A DNA stretch of 64,000 bases from Calditrichia bacterium. GTDB taxonomy: Bacteria; Calditrichota; Calditrichia; RBG-13-44-9; J075. The stretch lies in contig JACKAP010000012.1 of assembly GCA_020635015.1 (NCBI GenBank), positions 102,367-166,366 of the forward strand. Reading direction: 5' to 3'. Positions 17,659 through 26,483 of this stretch are shown in pieces. The notes under the pieces were generated by a model. The model was given only the letters and a program-made list of their open reading frames with translations, was not told the DNA's origin and did not search any database. The first letter of the stretch is position 1, and every line of letters starts with the position of its first letter. Position numbers and translations under genes: made by a program.

Positions 17659-17673
17659 TTTTATATGACGTAC

Positions 17674-17773
17674 AAAAACTCCTTGTAATCAATGCAGTTA
17701 GAATGGGAAAAATCTTTCCCGGGTCGTTGGGAAATTTCGATAACCGCTGCATTTGATTGGGGAGTTTTTTTTT
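17674..17773 (+). terminator. Terminator after tRNA-Sec
   Basis: AAAAACTCC...AATCAATGCAG (17674-17697) is the imperfect complement of CTGCATTTGATTGGGGAGTT, followed by T9 (17747-17773). An inner GGGAAA/TTTCCC hairpin lies at 17705-17720. Confidence 0.65.
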
Positions 17774-17957
17774 GACTTAATCGATTGTTTCTATATAAAC
17801 TTAAAGGGTGATGTCGATTTTTTGGTACCTTTTTTGTTGAGGACCGGGTAAGCCGGCCGATAATAAGAGGAAGATGGGTCGGCTGTTTTGTGGGATCTAG
17901 TCAATCTTCATCAAAAATCGTAACCTGTACCGCCGTTGATCCGGCCTGGGAGTTTGG

Positions 17958-20212
17958 ATGTTCATGTTTCGCTGTTTGATCGGGTTATGGCTCTGGATGG
18001 TCTGCCTGTTGCCGCTGGCCGCCCAGGAGATGATCATCGAGGGTAAGGTGCGCGATGCCAACACCCACCGCGAAATCCCCGGCGTCAACATCTATATCCG
18101 CGAACTGGATATCGGCACCGTATCCAATGCCGCCGGCCGGTTTCAGTTGCGAGTGATCCGCCCCGAGCCGGCCATGCTGGTGACCTTTCAACATGTCGCG
18201 TATGACACCCTGGAACTGATGATCGAGGAAGTGCTCGCCGCAGGCAATGTGAATCTGCAGGAGCGGGTAATTTCGATCCCGGTGGTGGAAAGCGAAAGCA
18301 TCGAGGATCAACTGGAAATTGCCCAGGACCTGCCCCAGACCGTCTCAGTGCTGGATGCGCGGATCTTCGACTTGAACGGTTATATCGACGCCGGCGATCT
18401 GCTGCGCACCGACCACAGCATCCAGGTCGATGAAGCGCTGAGCGGCCGGAAAACCGTTTCCATCCGCGGCGGCAACCCCGATGAAGTGATCGTGCTCTAC
18501 AACGGCATCAAGATGAACAGCACCCTGGACAATGTCTTCGACATTTCGCTGATCGACCTGGCCGATGTGGAGCGGGTAGAGGTGATCAAAGGCAGCAACA
18601 CCGCCCTCTACGGCCCGGAAGGCTTTTCCGGGGTGGTCAACGTGGTGCCGCGAGCGCAGCAGGATTACAACATCCGCTTCCAGCAGCGTTTCGGCTCCTA
18701 CGATTCCGGCAACTGGGGCCTGCATCTCTTCAAAGACATCGGCCGCCTCAACGCCGGCTACAGCATCAAGCGGGGCAGCGCCCGGCGCAGCTTCATCGAC
18801 GAACCGCCGGGACGGCGAATCCTGGAGAACCGCTCCGAACATCATACCGCCAGCCTCTCCTACAACTTTTCCGAATACACCAACGGCGACCCGCGCTCCT
18901 CCCTGGGAATCATGTACAACCGCTCGGAGATCGATTATGAGAACGAGCGCGACCGCGAGACCCTGGCCAACTTCAACCAGATGCTCTCCGCCCGCTTTAC
19001 CGGCGACCTGTTCAATCTGCGCAACCTGGTCCTCTCCGGGGCCTACCAATGGCTCGATGAAAGCCAGTTCCTGCGTTTCTTTGACCTGCCCTCAGACTCC
19101 GGATTCCTCGACCGCAAGATCGCCAACAACTCCTGGCACTTCAACGCCAGCAAATCGCTGGCGCTGGACAATTTTGAGCTGCTGTTGGGCTACCAATACA
19201 AATATGCCGATCTTGATTTCCATGACGACCGGATTTTCTTCACCACCCCGGCAACGCTTTTTGAGTCCTCCCGCCTGAACCGGCAAAATCACGGCCTGGT
19301 GTCGGTCGTCAAGCTGAAAATGCTTCCCCAGTCGAATTTTTTCCGGCGGGTTAATTTTGACCTGAGCATGCGCTACGATATCGTGGAAGATGAGCAGGTC
19401 GATTTTGAGACGCCGGACCAGAGCGGTCCCGGTACTGTTTCCCAGGAAAATTCCTGGAAAGAGAGCATGGTGAAGCTTTCCACCCACGTCGCCGGCAGCA
19501 ACGGCCGCTTTGCCTTCAGCAGTTTCATCAACCTGGGCAGCAATGTGAAATTTCCGACCCTGCTGCAGCAGATCAGCACCCGCGAGCTGCTCTCCTCCGA
19601 TGTGCAGTTGCCCCATCTCCAGCCGGAACGGATCCGCAGCCTGGAAGTGGGCCTCAACCTCCTTCACCAGGTGGATGACGCCAGCCTCTACGGCTGGGAA
19701 TTTGCCGGTAATGTGTTTCAAAACCGCTATCAAAATAAATTCCGCAGCTATTACCTGCCCGGCACCCCAATTGCGGTATTCGACAACTTCAACGAAGCCA
19801 CCCTCACCGGCTTCGAAGCCAAGCAGACCCTTTATCTCTTCCGCAAAAAGCAACCCTGAGCTTTGCCACCTCCCGCTATTGGTTCTCAGATCAGGCGACC
19901 TTTCCCTTCAAGCACGACCGCAAGTTCACCTTCAATCTGCGGATCGATCAATCCGGCTATTCCTTCCAGTTGCATGCCTTCCGGGAAGGCCGGCAGATTG
20001 CCCAGATCCGCAATCTGAACGGGGGATATTCCGAAGTGGAGATCCCCAAATTCACCAACCTCGACCTCCACCTCAGCAAGTCCTTCGAGGTCAGCCGCCT
20101 CAAGCTGATCCTGAACGGCAGTCTGCGCAATATCCTCGATGACGACTTCGCCCTCACCGGCCTGGCCCTCCACGACCGCCGCTACTACCTGACGCTCGGA
20201 GTGCAATACTAG
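17958..20212 (+). CDS. TonB-dependent outer-membrane receptor, frameshifted
   Basis: A signal peptide (MFMFRCLIGLWLWMVCLLPL) is followed by a carboxypeptidase-D regulatory-like domain (IIEGKVRDANTHREIPGVNI), a plug domain (VSIRGGNPDEVIVLYNGIKM; VERVEVIKGSNTALYGPEG) and beta-barrel strands ending in a C-terminal aromatic residue (LTLGVQY). It would import a siderophore, vitamin or glycan with TonB energy; the substrate is unknown. The frame stops at 19859. Adding one A to AAAAA 19845-19849 restores RKKATLSFATSRYWF and continues to TAG 20210-20212, about 750 residues. No cobalamin-riboswitch box was seen upstream; only a weak hairpin at 17853-17884. Confidence 0.85.
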
Positions 20213-20215
20213 CTC

Positions 20216-20445
20216 GCTAACGCTCGCGATGTTTGTTCGCTGCGCTCACGATATTTGCTCGCTGTCGCTCGCGATGTTTATCTGCTTCGCAGATGATATT
20301 TGCCTTCGGCGATATTGTTCGCTGCGCTCACGATATTTGCTCGCTGTCGCTCGCGATGTTTATCTGCTTCGCGATGTTTATCTGCTTCGCAGATGATATT
20401 TGCCTTCGGCGATGTTTGCTGGCTTCGCCAGCGTATTCCAATCAG
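20216..20445. repeat. Inverted flank of the 38-bp array: GCTGCGCTCACGATATTTG words
   Basis: The words TTCGCTGCGCTCACGATATT, TGCTTCGCAGATG, TGCCTTCGGCGAT and GCTGGCTTCGCCAGC alternate here. The first and third are the reverse complement of the array that follows at 20486. Several are mini-hairpins with a TTC loop. Confidence 0.85.
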
Positions 20446-20485
20446 GTGAGACTATAACACTTGGTTGAGGTACCGAGTGTTTTTA

Positions 20486-21193
20486 CGTGAGCGCAGCGAA
20501 CAAATATCGCCGAAGGCAAACATCGTGAGCGCAGCGAACAAATATCGCCGAAGGCAAACATCGTGAGCGTAGCGAACAAATATCGCCGAAGGCAAACATC
20601 GTGAGCGCAGCGAACAAATATCGCCGAAGGCAAACATCGTGAGCGCAGCGAACAAATATCGCCGAAGGCAAACATCGTGAGCGCAGCGAACAAATATCGC
20701 CGAAGGCAAACATCGTGAGCGCAGCGAACAAATATCGCCGAAGGCAAACATCGTGAGCGCAGCGAACAAATATCGCCGAAGGCAAACATCGTGAGCGTAG
20801 CGAACAAATATCGCCGAAGGCAAACATCGTGAGCGCAGCGAACAAATATCGCCGAAGGCAAACATCGTGAGCGCAGCGAACAAATATCGCCGAAGGCAAA
20901 CATCGTGAGCGCAGCGAACAAATATCGCCGAAGGCAAACATCGTGAGCGCAGCGAACAAATATCGCCGAAGGCAAACATCGTGAGCGCAGCGAACAAATA
21001 TCGCCGAAGGCAAACATCGTGAGCGCAGCGAACAAATATCGCCGAAGGCAAACATCGTGAGCGCAGCGAACAAATATCGCCGAAGGCAAACATCGTGAGC
21101 GCAGCGAACAAATATCGCCGAAGGCAAACATCGTGAGCGCAGCGAACAAATATCGCCGAAGGCAAACATCGTGAGCGTAGCGAACAAATATCG
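20486..21193. repeat. 38-bp tandem array, 18 full copies plus a partial
   Basis: A strict 38-bp period runs from 20486 to 21193. Each unit joins two words, CGTGAGCGCAGCGAACAAAT and ATCGCCGAAGGCAAACAT. Copies are identical except that units 3, 9 and the partial 19th have GAGCGTAGCG for GAGCGCAGCG. There are no spacers, so it is not CRISPR. Because 38 is not a multiple of three and the unit lacks stops on the minus strand, all three minus frames stay open; these frames are not genes. The near-identity points to recent expansion. Confidence 0.95.
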
Positions 21194-21260
21194 AAGATTA
21201 AAAAGATTGAAATAATCCCATCCTATTATTATATATTGACATGAACACGGAATATGATCG

Positions 21261-22160
21261 ATGAGTAAAAAATTAAACATAAGGGCGTATCCCCGGCATG
21301 CCGTCTGGGCATTGCTGGGATGTTTGCTTTGCTGGGGATTATCCTGCACGCAGAATCCCTTTGACGACCAGGCGGAAATTACCTCCAAGAACAAGGTCTC
21401 CGGTTTTATCGAGCTGGAAGGGGTTCAGGATGCCCGGAATGTCTATGCCTGGCTGGATATTTTCGAGCTTGGCGACTTCAGTGATGCCCGGGGGTATTTT
21501 CAACTGGAATTGCCTCCGCCGGAACAGCAGCCCCAGGGCGGCTATACCGGCCAGGTGAATCTTTACTTTTACAGCGCCAATTACAAGATCGACTCCACCA
21601 GCCTGATCATTCGCCGGGGAGAATTTCTCTTTCCCCAGGGCTTAACCGATGAAACCGGCCAGCTTCGCAATCCGGTGATTTTGGAAAAATTACTCGACGT
21701 TACGGTGACGCTCGATCCGGCAACCTTTTCCGCCGACGACAGCGCGCCGGTGGAGATCTTCGTCAGCTTATGCGCGAAGCAGCATCCGGTGGAGGTGCTG
21801 ACCACCGAGACCAACGATCGGGAAATTGCGGTTTTTCTGGCTGAACGGGTGGATACCAGCGATGGCGGGTTTATCCCGATCAATGCCGACGCCTACCGGG
21901 AAGTGTACCGCCTGGTGGAAAATGAGACCGAGGTGTGGGAGAGTTTTTTTGTACCGACGCAGACCCGGCTGCCGGCAGGCGAATACCGCATGCTCCCCTA
22001 TATCTGGGTGCGCCAGCGGGGACTGCCGCGCCGGCTGGTCGAAAGCCTGAATATCCCCTATGAACGTTTCAGCCCGAACTATGGGAATTTACCCTTTCAA
22101 CGCCATGGCGACGGTTTTTTTGTGACCACGCCGGAGGATTCGACGGTGAATGTATATTGA
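21261..22160 (+). CDS. Lipoprotein of unknown function
   Basis: The product is 299 residues with a basic N-terminus, a hydrophobic stretch and lipobox GLSC at residues ~27-30, so it is probably a lipid-anchored envelope protein. The mature part is beta-rich and not recognised; VSGFIELEGVQDARNVYAWL suggests a small beta-sandwich. Its stop overlaps the upstream ATG of the nitroreductase gene, so the two may be co-transcribed. Confidence 0.65.
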   Translation: MSKKLNIRAYPRHAVWALLGCLLCWGLSCTQNPFDDQAEITSKNKVSGFIELEGVQDARNVYAWLDIFELGDFSDARGYFQLELPPPEQQPQGGYTGQVNLYFYSANYKIDSTSLIIRRGEFLFPQGLTDETGQLRNPVILEKLLDVTVTLDPATFSADDSAPVEIFVSLCAKQHPVEVLTTETNDREIAVFLAERVDTSDGGFIPINADAYREVYRLVENETEVWESFFVPTQTRLPAGEYRMLPYIWVRQRGLPRRLVESLNIPYERFSPNYGNLPFQRHGDGFFVTTPEDSTVNVY

Positions 22161-22177
22161 TGAGAGGAGAGAGATTA

Positions 22178-22846
22178 GTGGGCGATCCGAAGTTTCTTCC
22201 CCTGAAAGATTTCCGGACCTATCCCCCGGAGGAGATGGCGCAACGTGCAGAGCAGTTTTATGAAGAGATCCGCCGCCGCCGCACCGTGCGTCACTTTTCC
22301 AGCCAACCGGTGCCGATGGCGGTCATCCGGCAGTGCCTGCTGGCTGCCGGCACGGCTCCCAACGGGGCCAATCGCCAACCCTGGCATTTTGTGGTGGTGC
22401 AGGATCCGGCCGTCAAGCGGGAAATTCGCCGGGCGGCGGAAGCGGAAGAGCGGGAGTTTTATGAGCACCGGGCACCGCAGGAATGGCTGGATGCCCTGGC
22501 CCACCTCGGCACCGACGCCGACAAGCCGTTCCTGGAGATTGCCCCCTATCTGATCGTAATCTTCAGCCAGAGTTACGAGTTGCACCCTGATGGAGGGAAA
22601 ACCAAGAATTATTATGTACAAGAGTCGGTGGGAATTGCCACCGGCATTCTGATCAATGCCTTGCATCATTGCGGCCTGGCGACGCTCACCCATACGCCCA
22701 GCCCGATGGGATTCCTGAACCGGATCCTCCGCCGGCCGCAGAATGAAAAGCCTTACCTGGTGCTGGTGACCGGCTTTCCGGCGGAAGACGCCCGGGTACC
22801 GGAGATCACCAAAAAATCGTTTACGGAAATCGCCACGATTATTTAG
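22178..22846 (+). CDS. Nitroreductase of the iodotyrosine-deiodinase-like group
   Basis: The flavin nitroreductase fold is clear and closest to the IYD-like subgroup: FYEEIRRRRTVRHFSSQPVP, AAGTAPNGANRQPWHFVVVQ, a central lid with EREFYEHRAPQEWLDALAHL, then YYVQESVGIATGILINALHH and TPSPMGFLN. Members bind FMN and reduce or dehalogenate aromatic substrates; the bacterial substrate is uncertain. GTG 22178 has AGGAGAG about 8 nt upstream and is my chosen start; ATG 22160 is also possible but lacks a ribosome site. The AAA+ gene begins 23 bp downstream, so they may share an mRNA. Confidence 0.82.
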   Translation: MGDPKFLPLKDFRTYPPEEMAQRAEQFYEEIRRRRTVRHFSSQPVPMAVIRQCLLAAGTAPNGANRQPWHFVVVQDPAVKREIRRAAEAEEREFYEHRAPQEWLDALAHLGTDADKPFLEIAPYLIVIFSQSYELHPDGGKTKNYYVQESVGIATGILINALHHCGLATLTHTPSPMGFLNRILRRPQNEKPYLVLVTGFPAEDARVPEITKKSFTEIATII

Positions 22847-22869
22847 CGAACAGTTAGCAGGAGCGTCAT

Positions 22870-25800
22870 GTGGAAACGATCCTTTATATTTTGCTCGGTG
22901 CGCTGATCGGTTATTTGCTGAAAAACGCCCATGTGCAGCGTACGGCAGCGGCCGGAATGACTGCCCCCTCCGCTCCGGAAGAGAACACAGCAGAATCGTC
23001 CGCTTCCAAAGAGCAAGATACGGCTGAACCACCCGCACCCGCTGAGGAGGAAAACCTCTATGCCATTGCCGAACGGGTGAACGAGTTTTACGAAAACAAA
23101 TCGGCTTACCCGTCCGATCTTCTCGCATTGAACGACTTCCAGCAGGGAGTGGCGTTGCTGAAAACAGGCAGCTACAGCAATGACGAACTGCTCTCTTACG
23201 CCAGCGGGGCCAACATCATGATCGGCAGTATGGCCCTGGAAGCCCTCCGTCAGCGGGAAAATATCACCAGTCTGCGAGAACAGATCTTTGCCGAAATCAA
23301 TCTGCGGATGTATTGGCCGCGCTATTTCCTGATGCGCCTGATCAACCAGCGTCTGGCCCCGCCGATGATCGGCCCGCTCATGGTGCGCATGGACAGCACC
23401 TGGCTGGATCCGGTGCCCCAGCGGATCTTGAAAGAATTTATCCAGGAACGTATTCAAAAAGAGGAAGTTCCCGGCTTCGGGGATTTACTGCACCATCTCG
23501 ACGAAGATCAATTCGAGACCCTGGAGGCGCTGGTACGGGAGCTGGGCGAACTCGCCGGCCCGCTCAGCGCGGAATTGCATCAGTGGCAGGTCACCCGCAT
23601 CGACCGTACCTTCCTGGGAACCTTCGGACGCTTCTGGTTCGACGAAGATAGCGGGGAGGCGCCGGAATGGCTCGAGCATCCCCTGCTGCTGGAAACCGTC
23701 ACCCAGCTGGAATCGATTTACACCCAGCCGCAGCCGCGCTCGGTGGTGCTGGTGGGCGAACCGGGCGTGGGCAAGACCGCCATCGCCCGGGTGCTGGGAA
23801 AACGCCTTCATGACCAGGGCTGGACCATCTTCGAAGCCGGGGCGGTGGACCTCCTGGCCGGGCAGATCTACATCGGCCAACTGGAAGAGCGGGTGCAGCT
23901 GCTGGTGCGGAAGATCGGCGGAAAGCGAAAAGTGATCTGGGTGGTGCCGAACTTCCATGAACTGATGTGGGCCGGCACCCATCAGCATAGCCCCACCGCC
24001 CTATTGGACATGATCTTTCCCTACGTGGAAAAGGGAGAGATCATCCTGCTGGGCGAAACCCAGCCGGGCGCTTATGAGCGGCTGCTCCAAAGCATGCCCC
24101 GGCTTCATACCTCGCTCAACGCCGTGCAGATCAACCCGCTGCCCCAGGCGGAGACCATCGCCCTGGCGCAGCGCTGGGCAGAGCGGCATCGCCCTCCGGC
24201 CGGCGGCGACATGTTACCGGAACAAACCCTGCAGGAAGCCTTTCAGCTCACCCAGCAGTACCTGGGCGACAAGGCCGCCCCGGGCAACTTGCTGCAGTTC
24301 CTGGACCTGACCTGGAAACGCCTCAGCAGCAGCAGCGATCTCTCCCCGGGAACCATCACTCTCGACGATCTGCTGCTCACCCTGGCTCAGCTCACCGGTC
24401 TGCCGATCAGCATTCTGGATGAGCGGGAGGGGCTCGATCTCGACTCTTTGCGCAACTTCTTCCATCAGCGGGTGCTTGGCCAGCCGGAAGCGGTCACCTG
24501 CCTGGTGGAACGGGTGGCGATGATCAAATCCGGCCTCACCGACCCCACCCGCCCCCAGGGAGTTTTCCTGTTCGCCGGGCCGACCGGCACTGGCAAGACC
24601 GAGATCGCCAAGACGCTGGCAGAGTTCCTCTTCGGCTCTCCCCAGCGCATGATCCGCCTGGATATGAGCGAGTTTCAATCGCCGGAATCCCTCGACCGCA
24701 TCATCGGCGAAGGATCCAATAATCCCAAAGAGCAGGCGCTGGTCAACCTGATCCGCAAACAGCCGTTTTCCGTGGTGCTGCTCGATGAATTCGAGAAATC
24801 TCATCCCAATGTTTGGGATCTTTTCCTGCAGGTCTTTGACGACGGCCGTCTGACCGACCGTAAGGGCAATACCGCCGATTTCCGCCATTGCATCATCATC
24901 ATGACCTCCAACCTCGGGGCGGTGATTCCGCGCGGGGCCAGCATCGGGTTTACCGGCGATCAAAACGCCTTCACCGCCACCACGGTGACGAAATCGATCA
25001 TCGAGACCTTTCGCAAAGAGTTCATCAACCGGATCGACCGCATCATCATCTTCCACCCCCTCAGCCGCACGGTGATGCGGGAAGTGCTGCGCAAGGAATT
25101 GAGCGAGGTAATGCAGCGCCGGGGCCTGCGCAACCGCACCTGGGCGGTGGAGTGGCACGAATCGGCGATCGAATTCCTGCTTGACAAGGGGTTTACCGCC
25201 GACCTCGGGGCACGGCCGCTCAAGCGGGCAATCGAACGCTACATGCTCTCACCGCTGGCCACCACCATCGTCAACCACCAGTTTCCGGAAGGCGATCAGT
25301 TTCTCTTCGTGCGCAGCAACGGCAAAGCGATCGAAGTCGAGTTCATCGACCCGGACGCGCCGGAACCGGGCAGCGCGGCTGGAGAAGCGGGGTTAGCGCT
25401 GCCGGAAAATGCCGCCGGCCAGCCGCTGCTCCTGGAGACCATCATCTTCGAACCGCAAGGCAGTTCCGCGGAAGCCGCGTTTCTGAACAGCCATTTTGAG
25501 CAGATTCGCGACCACATCACCAGCGAAGCCTGGAGCGAAAAAAAACAGCAGGCCCTGGCCCAAACCTCCAGCGCCGATTTCTGGGAGTCGCCGGGCCGTT
25601 TTCACATCCTGGGAATGGCGGAGTATATGGACCGCATCGAAGCGGGATTTGCCACCGCGCAGCGTCTGCTGGAGCGCCTGGTCGGCAGCGACCGCACCCA
25701 ATATTCGGCCACCCTGATCCAACGGCTGGCACAACAGCTCTACCTGATCAGCGCAGCCGCAGAAGGAGTGGCGGCCGACCGCCTGGAAGATGCGTTTATC

Positions 25801-26301
25801 CTGGTAGAAGCGGGCCGCGACAGCCAGGTGGAGGCCGCGCTGAATGATGACTTTGCCCGCAAGATCGCTGTCATGTACCGCCAGTGGGCAGAAAAGCGGC
25901 GGATGCGTCATAAAATTCTGGAGGAATCCGGGGGAGACGGGGTGGTCCCCTACCGCCTGATGATGGCGGTCGCCGGCTATGCGGCGCTGAATTTGCTCGG
26001 CCAGGAATCCGGACTGCACGTTTTCGAGATACCGGCAGAAGGAGGAAACAGCAAGTCATTCAAACGCTGCAAGGCGCATGTGCGGGTAGCGGCGCAGCCC
26101 GATGAGCCAGCCGGCAACACCGCCGATGCCCTTTATCAACAGGCGCTGCAGGCCTTCGCGCAGTTGCCGGAAGATGACCGCCTCACCATCGTGCGGCGCT
26201 ATCGCGAACTGCCCTCTCCGCTGGTGCGCGACAGCTTAAAGAAATGGCGCTCCGGCCGCCTCGACCGCATCCTGGGCGGCGATTTTGACCTGCTGGTCTG
26301 A
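22870..26301 (+). CDS. Membrane-anchored ClpB-like double AAA+ protein fused to a GGQ-less RF2-like domain
   Basis: The product is 1143 residues (GTG start, AGGAG upstream). Residues ~3-18 are a hydrophobic anchor, then an Ala/Glu/Pro linker and a helical region. AAA-1: Walker A GEPGVGKT (~296), pore loop AGQIYIGQLEER, but Walker B is VIWVVPNFHE instead of FIDE, so it is probably inactive. AAA-2: GPTGTGKT (~570), VVLLDEFEKSHP, sensor TSNLG, then a ClpB-type C-terminal subdomain (LGARPLKRAIERYMLSPLA); the GYVG pore loop is replaced by a shorter segment. Residues ~880-1143 align by eye with RF2: DFWESPGR, DAFILVEAGRDSQVE, VMYRQWAEKRRM, KILEESGGDGV, YAALNLLGQESGLHVF and the tail YRELPSPLVRDSL...LDRILGGDFD. 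The SPF and GGQ motifs are absent. The function is unknown; membrane-linked protein or ribosome quality control is a guess. Confidence 0.8.
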   Translation: METILYILLGALIGYLLKNAHVQRTAAAGMTAPSAPEENTAESSASKEQDTAEPPAPAEEENLYAIAERVNEFYENKSAYPSDLLALNDFQQGVALLKTGSYSNDELLSYASGANIMIGSMALEALRQRENITSLREQIFAEINLRMYWPRYFLMRLINQRLAPPMIGPLMVRMDSTWLDPVPQRILKEFIQERIQKEEVPGFGDLLHHLDEDQFETLEALVRELGELAGPLSAELHQWQVTRIDRTFLGTFGRFWFDEDSGEAPEWLEHPLLLETVTQLESIYTQPQPRSVVLVGEPGVGKTAIARVLGKRLHDQGWTIFEAGAVDLLAGQIYIGQLEERVQLLVRKIGGKRKVIWVVPNFHELMWAGTHQHSPTALLDMIFPYVEKGEIILLGETQPGAYERLLQSMPRLHTSLNAVQINPLPQAETIALAQRWAERHRPPAGGDMLPEQTLQEAFQLTQQYLGDKAAPGNLLQFLDLTWKRLSSSSDLSPGTITLDDLLLTLAQLTGLPISILDEREGLDLDSLRNFFHQRVLGQPEAVTCLVERVAMIKSGLTDPTRPQGVFLFAGPTGTGKTEIAKTLAEFLFGSPQRMIRLDMSEFQSPESLDRIIGEGSNNPKEQALVNLIRKQPFSVVLLDEFEKSHPNVWDLFLQVFDDGRLTDRKGNTADFRHCIIIMTSNLGAVIPRGASIGFTGDQNAFTATTVTKSIIETFRKEFINRIDRIIIFHPLSRTVMREVLRKELSEVMQRRGLRNRTWAVEWHESAIEFLLDKGFTADLGARPLKRAIERYMLSPLATTIVNHQFPEGDQFLFVRSNGKAIEVEFIDPDAPEPGSAAGEAGLALPENAAGQPLLLETIIFEPQGSSAEAAFLNSHFEQIRDHITSEAWSEKKQQALAQTSSADFWESPGRFHILGMAEYMDRIEAGFATAQRLLERLVGSDRTQYSATLIQRLAQQLYLISAAAEGVAADRLEDAFILVEAGRDSQVEAALNDDFARKIAVMYRQWAEKRRMRHKILEESGGDGVVPYRLMMAVAGYAALNLLGQESGLHVFEIPAEGGNSKSFKRCKAHVRVAAQPDEPAGNTADALYQQALQAFAQLPEDDRLTIVRRYRELPSPLVRDSLKKWRSGRLDRILGGDFDLLV

Positions 26302-26349
26302 TCCGGCGATTATTTGGCGGTTGATTTTACCATCGCCGCTGCGTACTAT

Positions 26350-26473
26350 TTAATGGTAAATGCGTAATGGTAAATGCTCAGTGCTCAATATATTGAGCAT
26401 TGAGCGTTTACTATTATCCTTGAGCATTTACCATTGAGCATTTACCATTGAGCATTTACCATTGAGCATTCAT
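26350..26473. repeat. Mirrored TGGTAAATGCTCA / TGAGCATTTACCA element
   Basis: Left arm TGGTAAATGCGTAATGGTAA; right arm has four copies of TTGAGCATTTACCA. An inner CTCAATATATTGAG palindrome sits at the turn. The last copy ends just before the ATG of the PspF-like gene. Confidence 0.85.
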
Positions 26474-26483
26474 AAGGGAGCAA

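Noticed and set aside
17774..17957. Cobalamin or other riboswitch before the TonB receptor
   Set aside because: I looked for the B12-box and other conserved cores and saw none. Only a weak AGCCGGCC/GGGTCGGCT hairpin is present.
20486..21193. CRISPR array
   Set aside because: The 38-bp units are contiguous with no variable spacers, no leader and no cas genes nearby.
20442..21394. Long minus-strand reading frames of 235-303 codons across the array
   Set aside because: They are translations of a 38-bp repeat in shifted frames (MFAFGDICSLRSRC-type units). All three frames are open only because the unit lacks stops.
22870..26301. PrfH or another known GGQ release-factor homologue
   Set aside because: No GGQ loop exists in the protein, and the domain is C-terminal to two AAA+ modules, unlike PrfH, ArfB or RF1/2.
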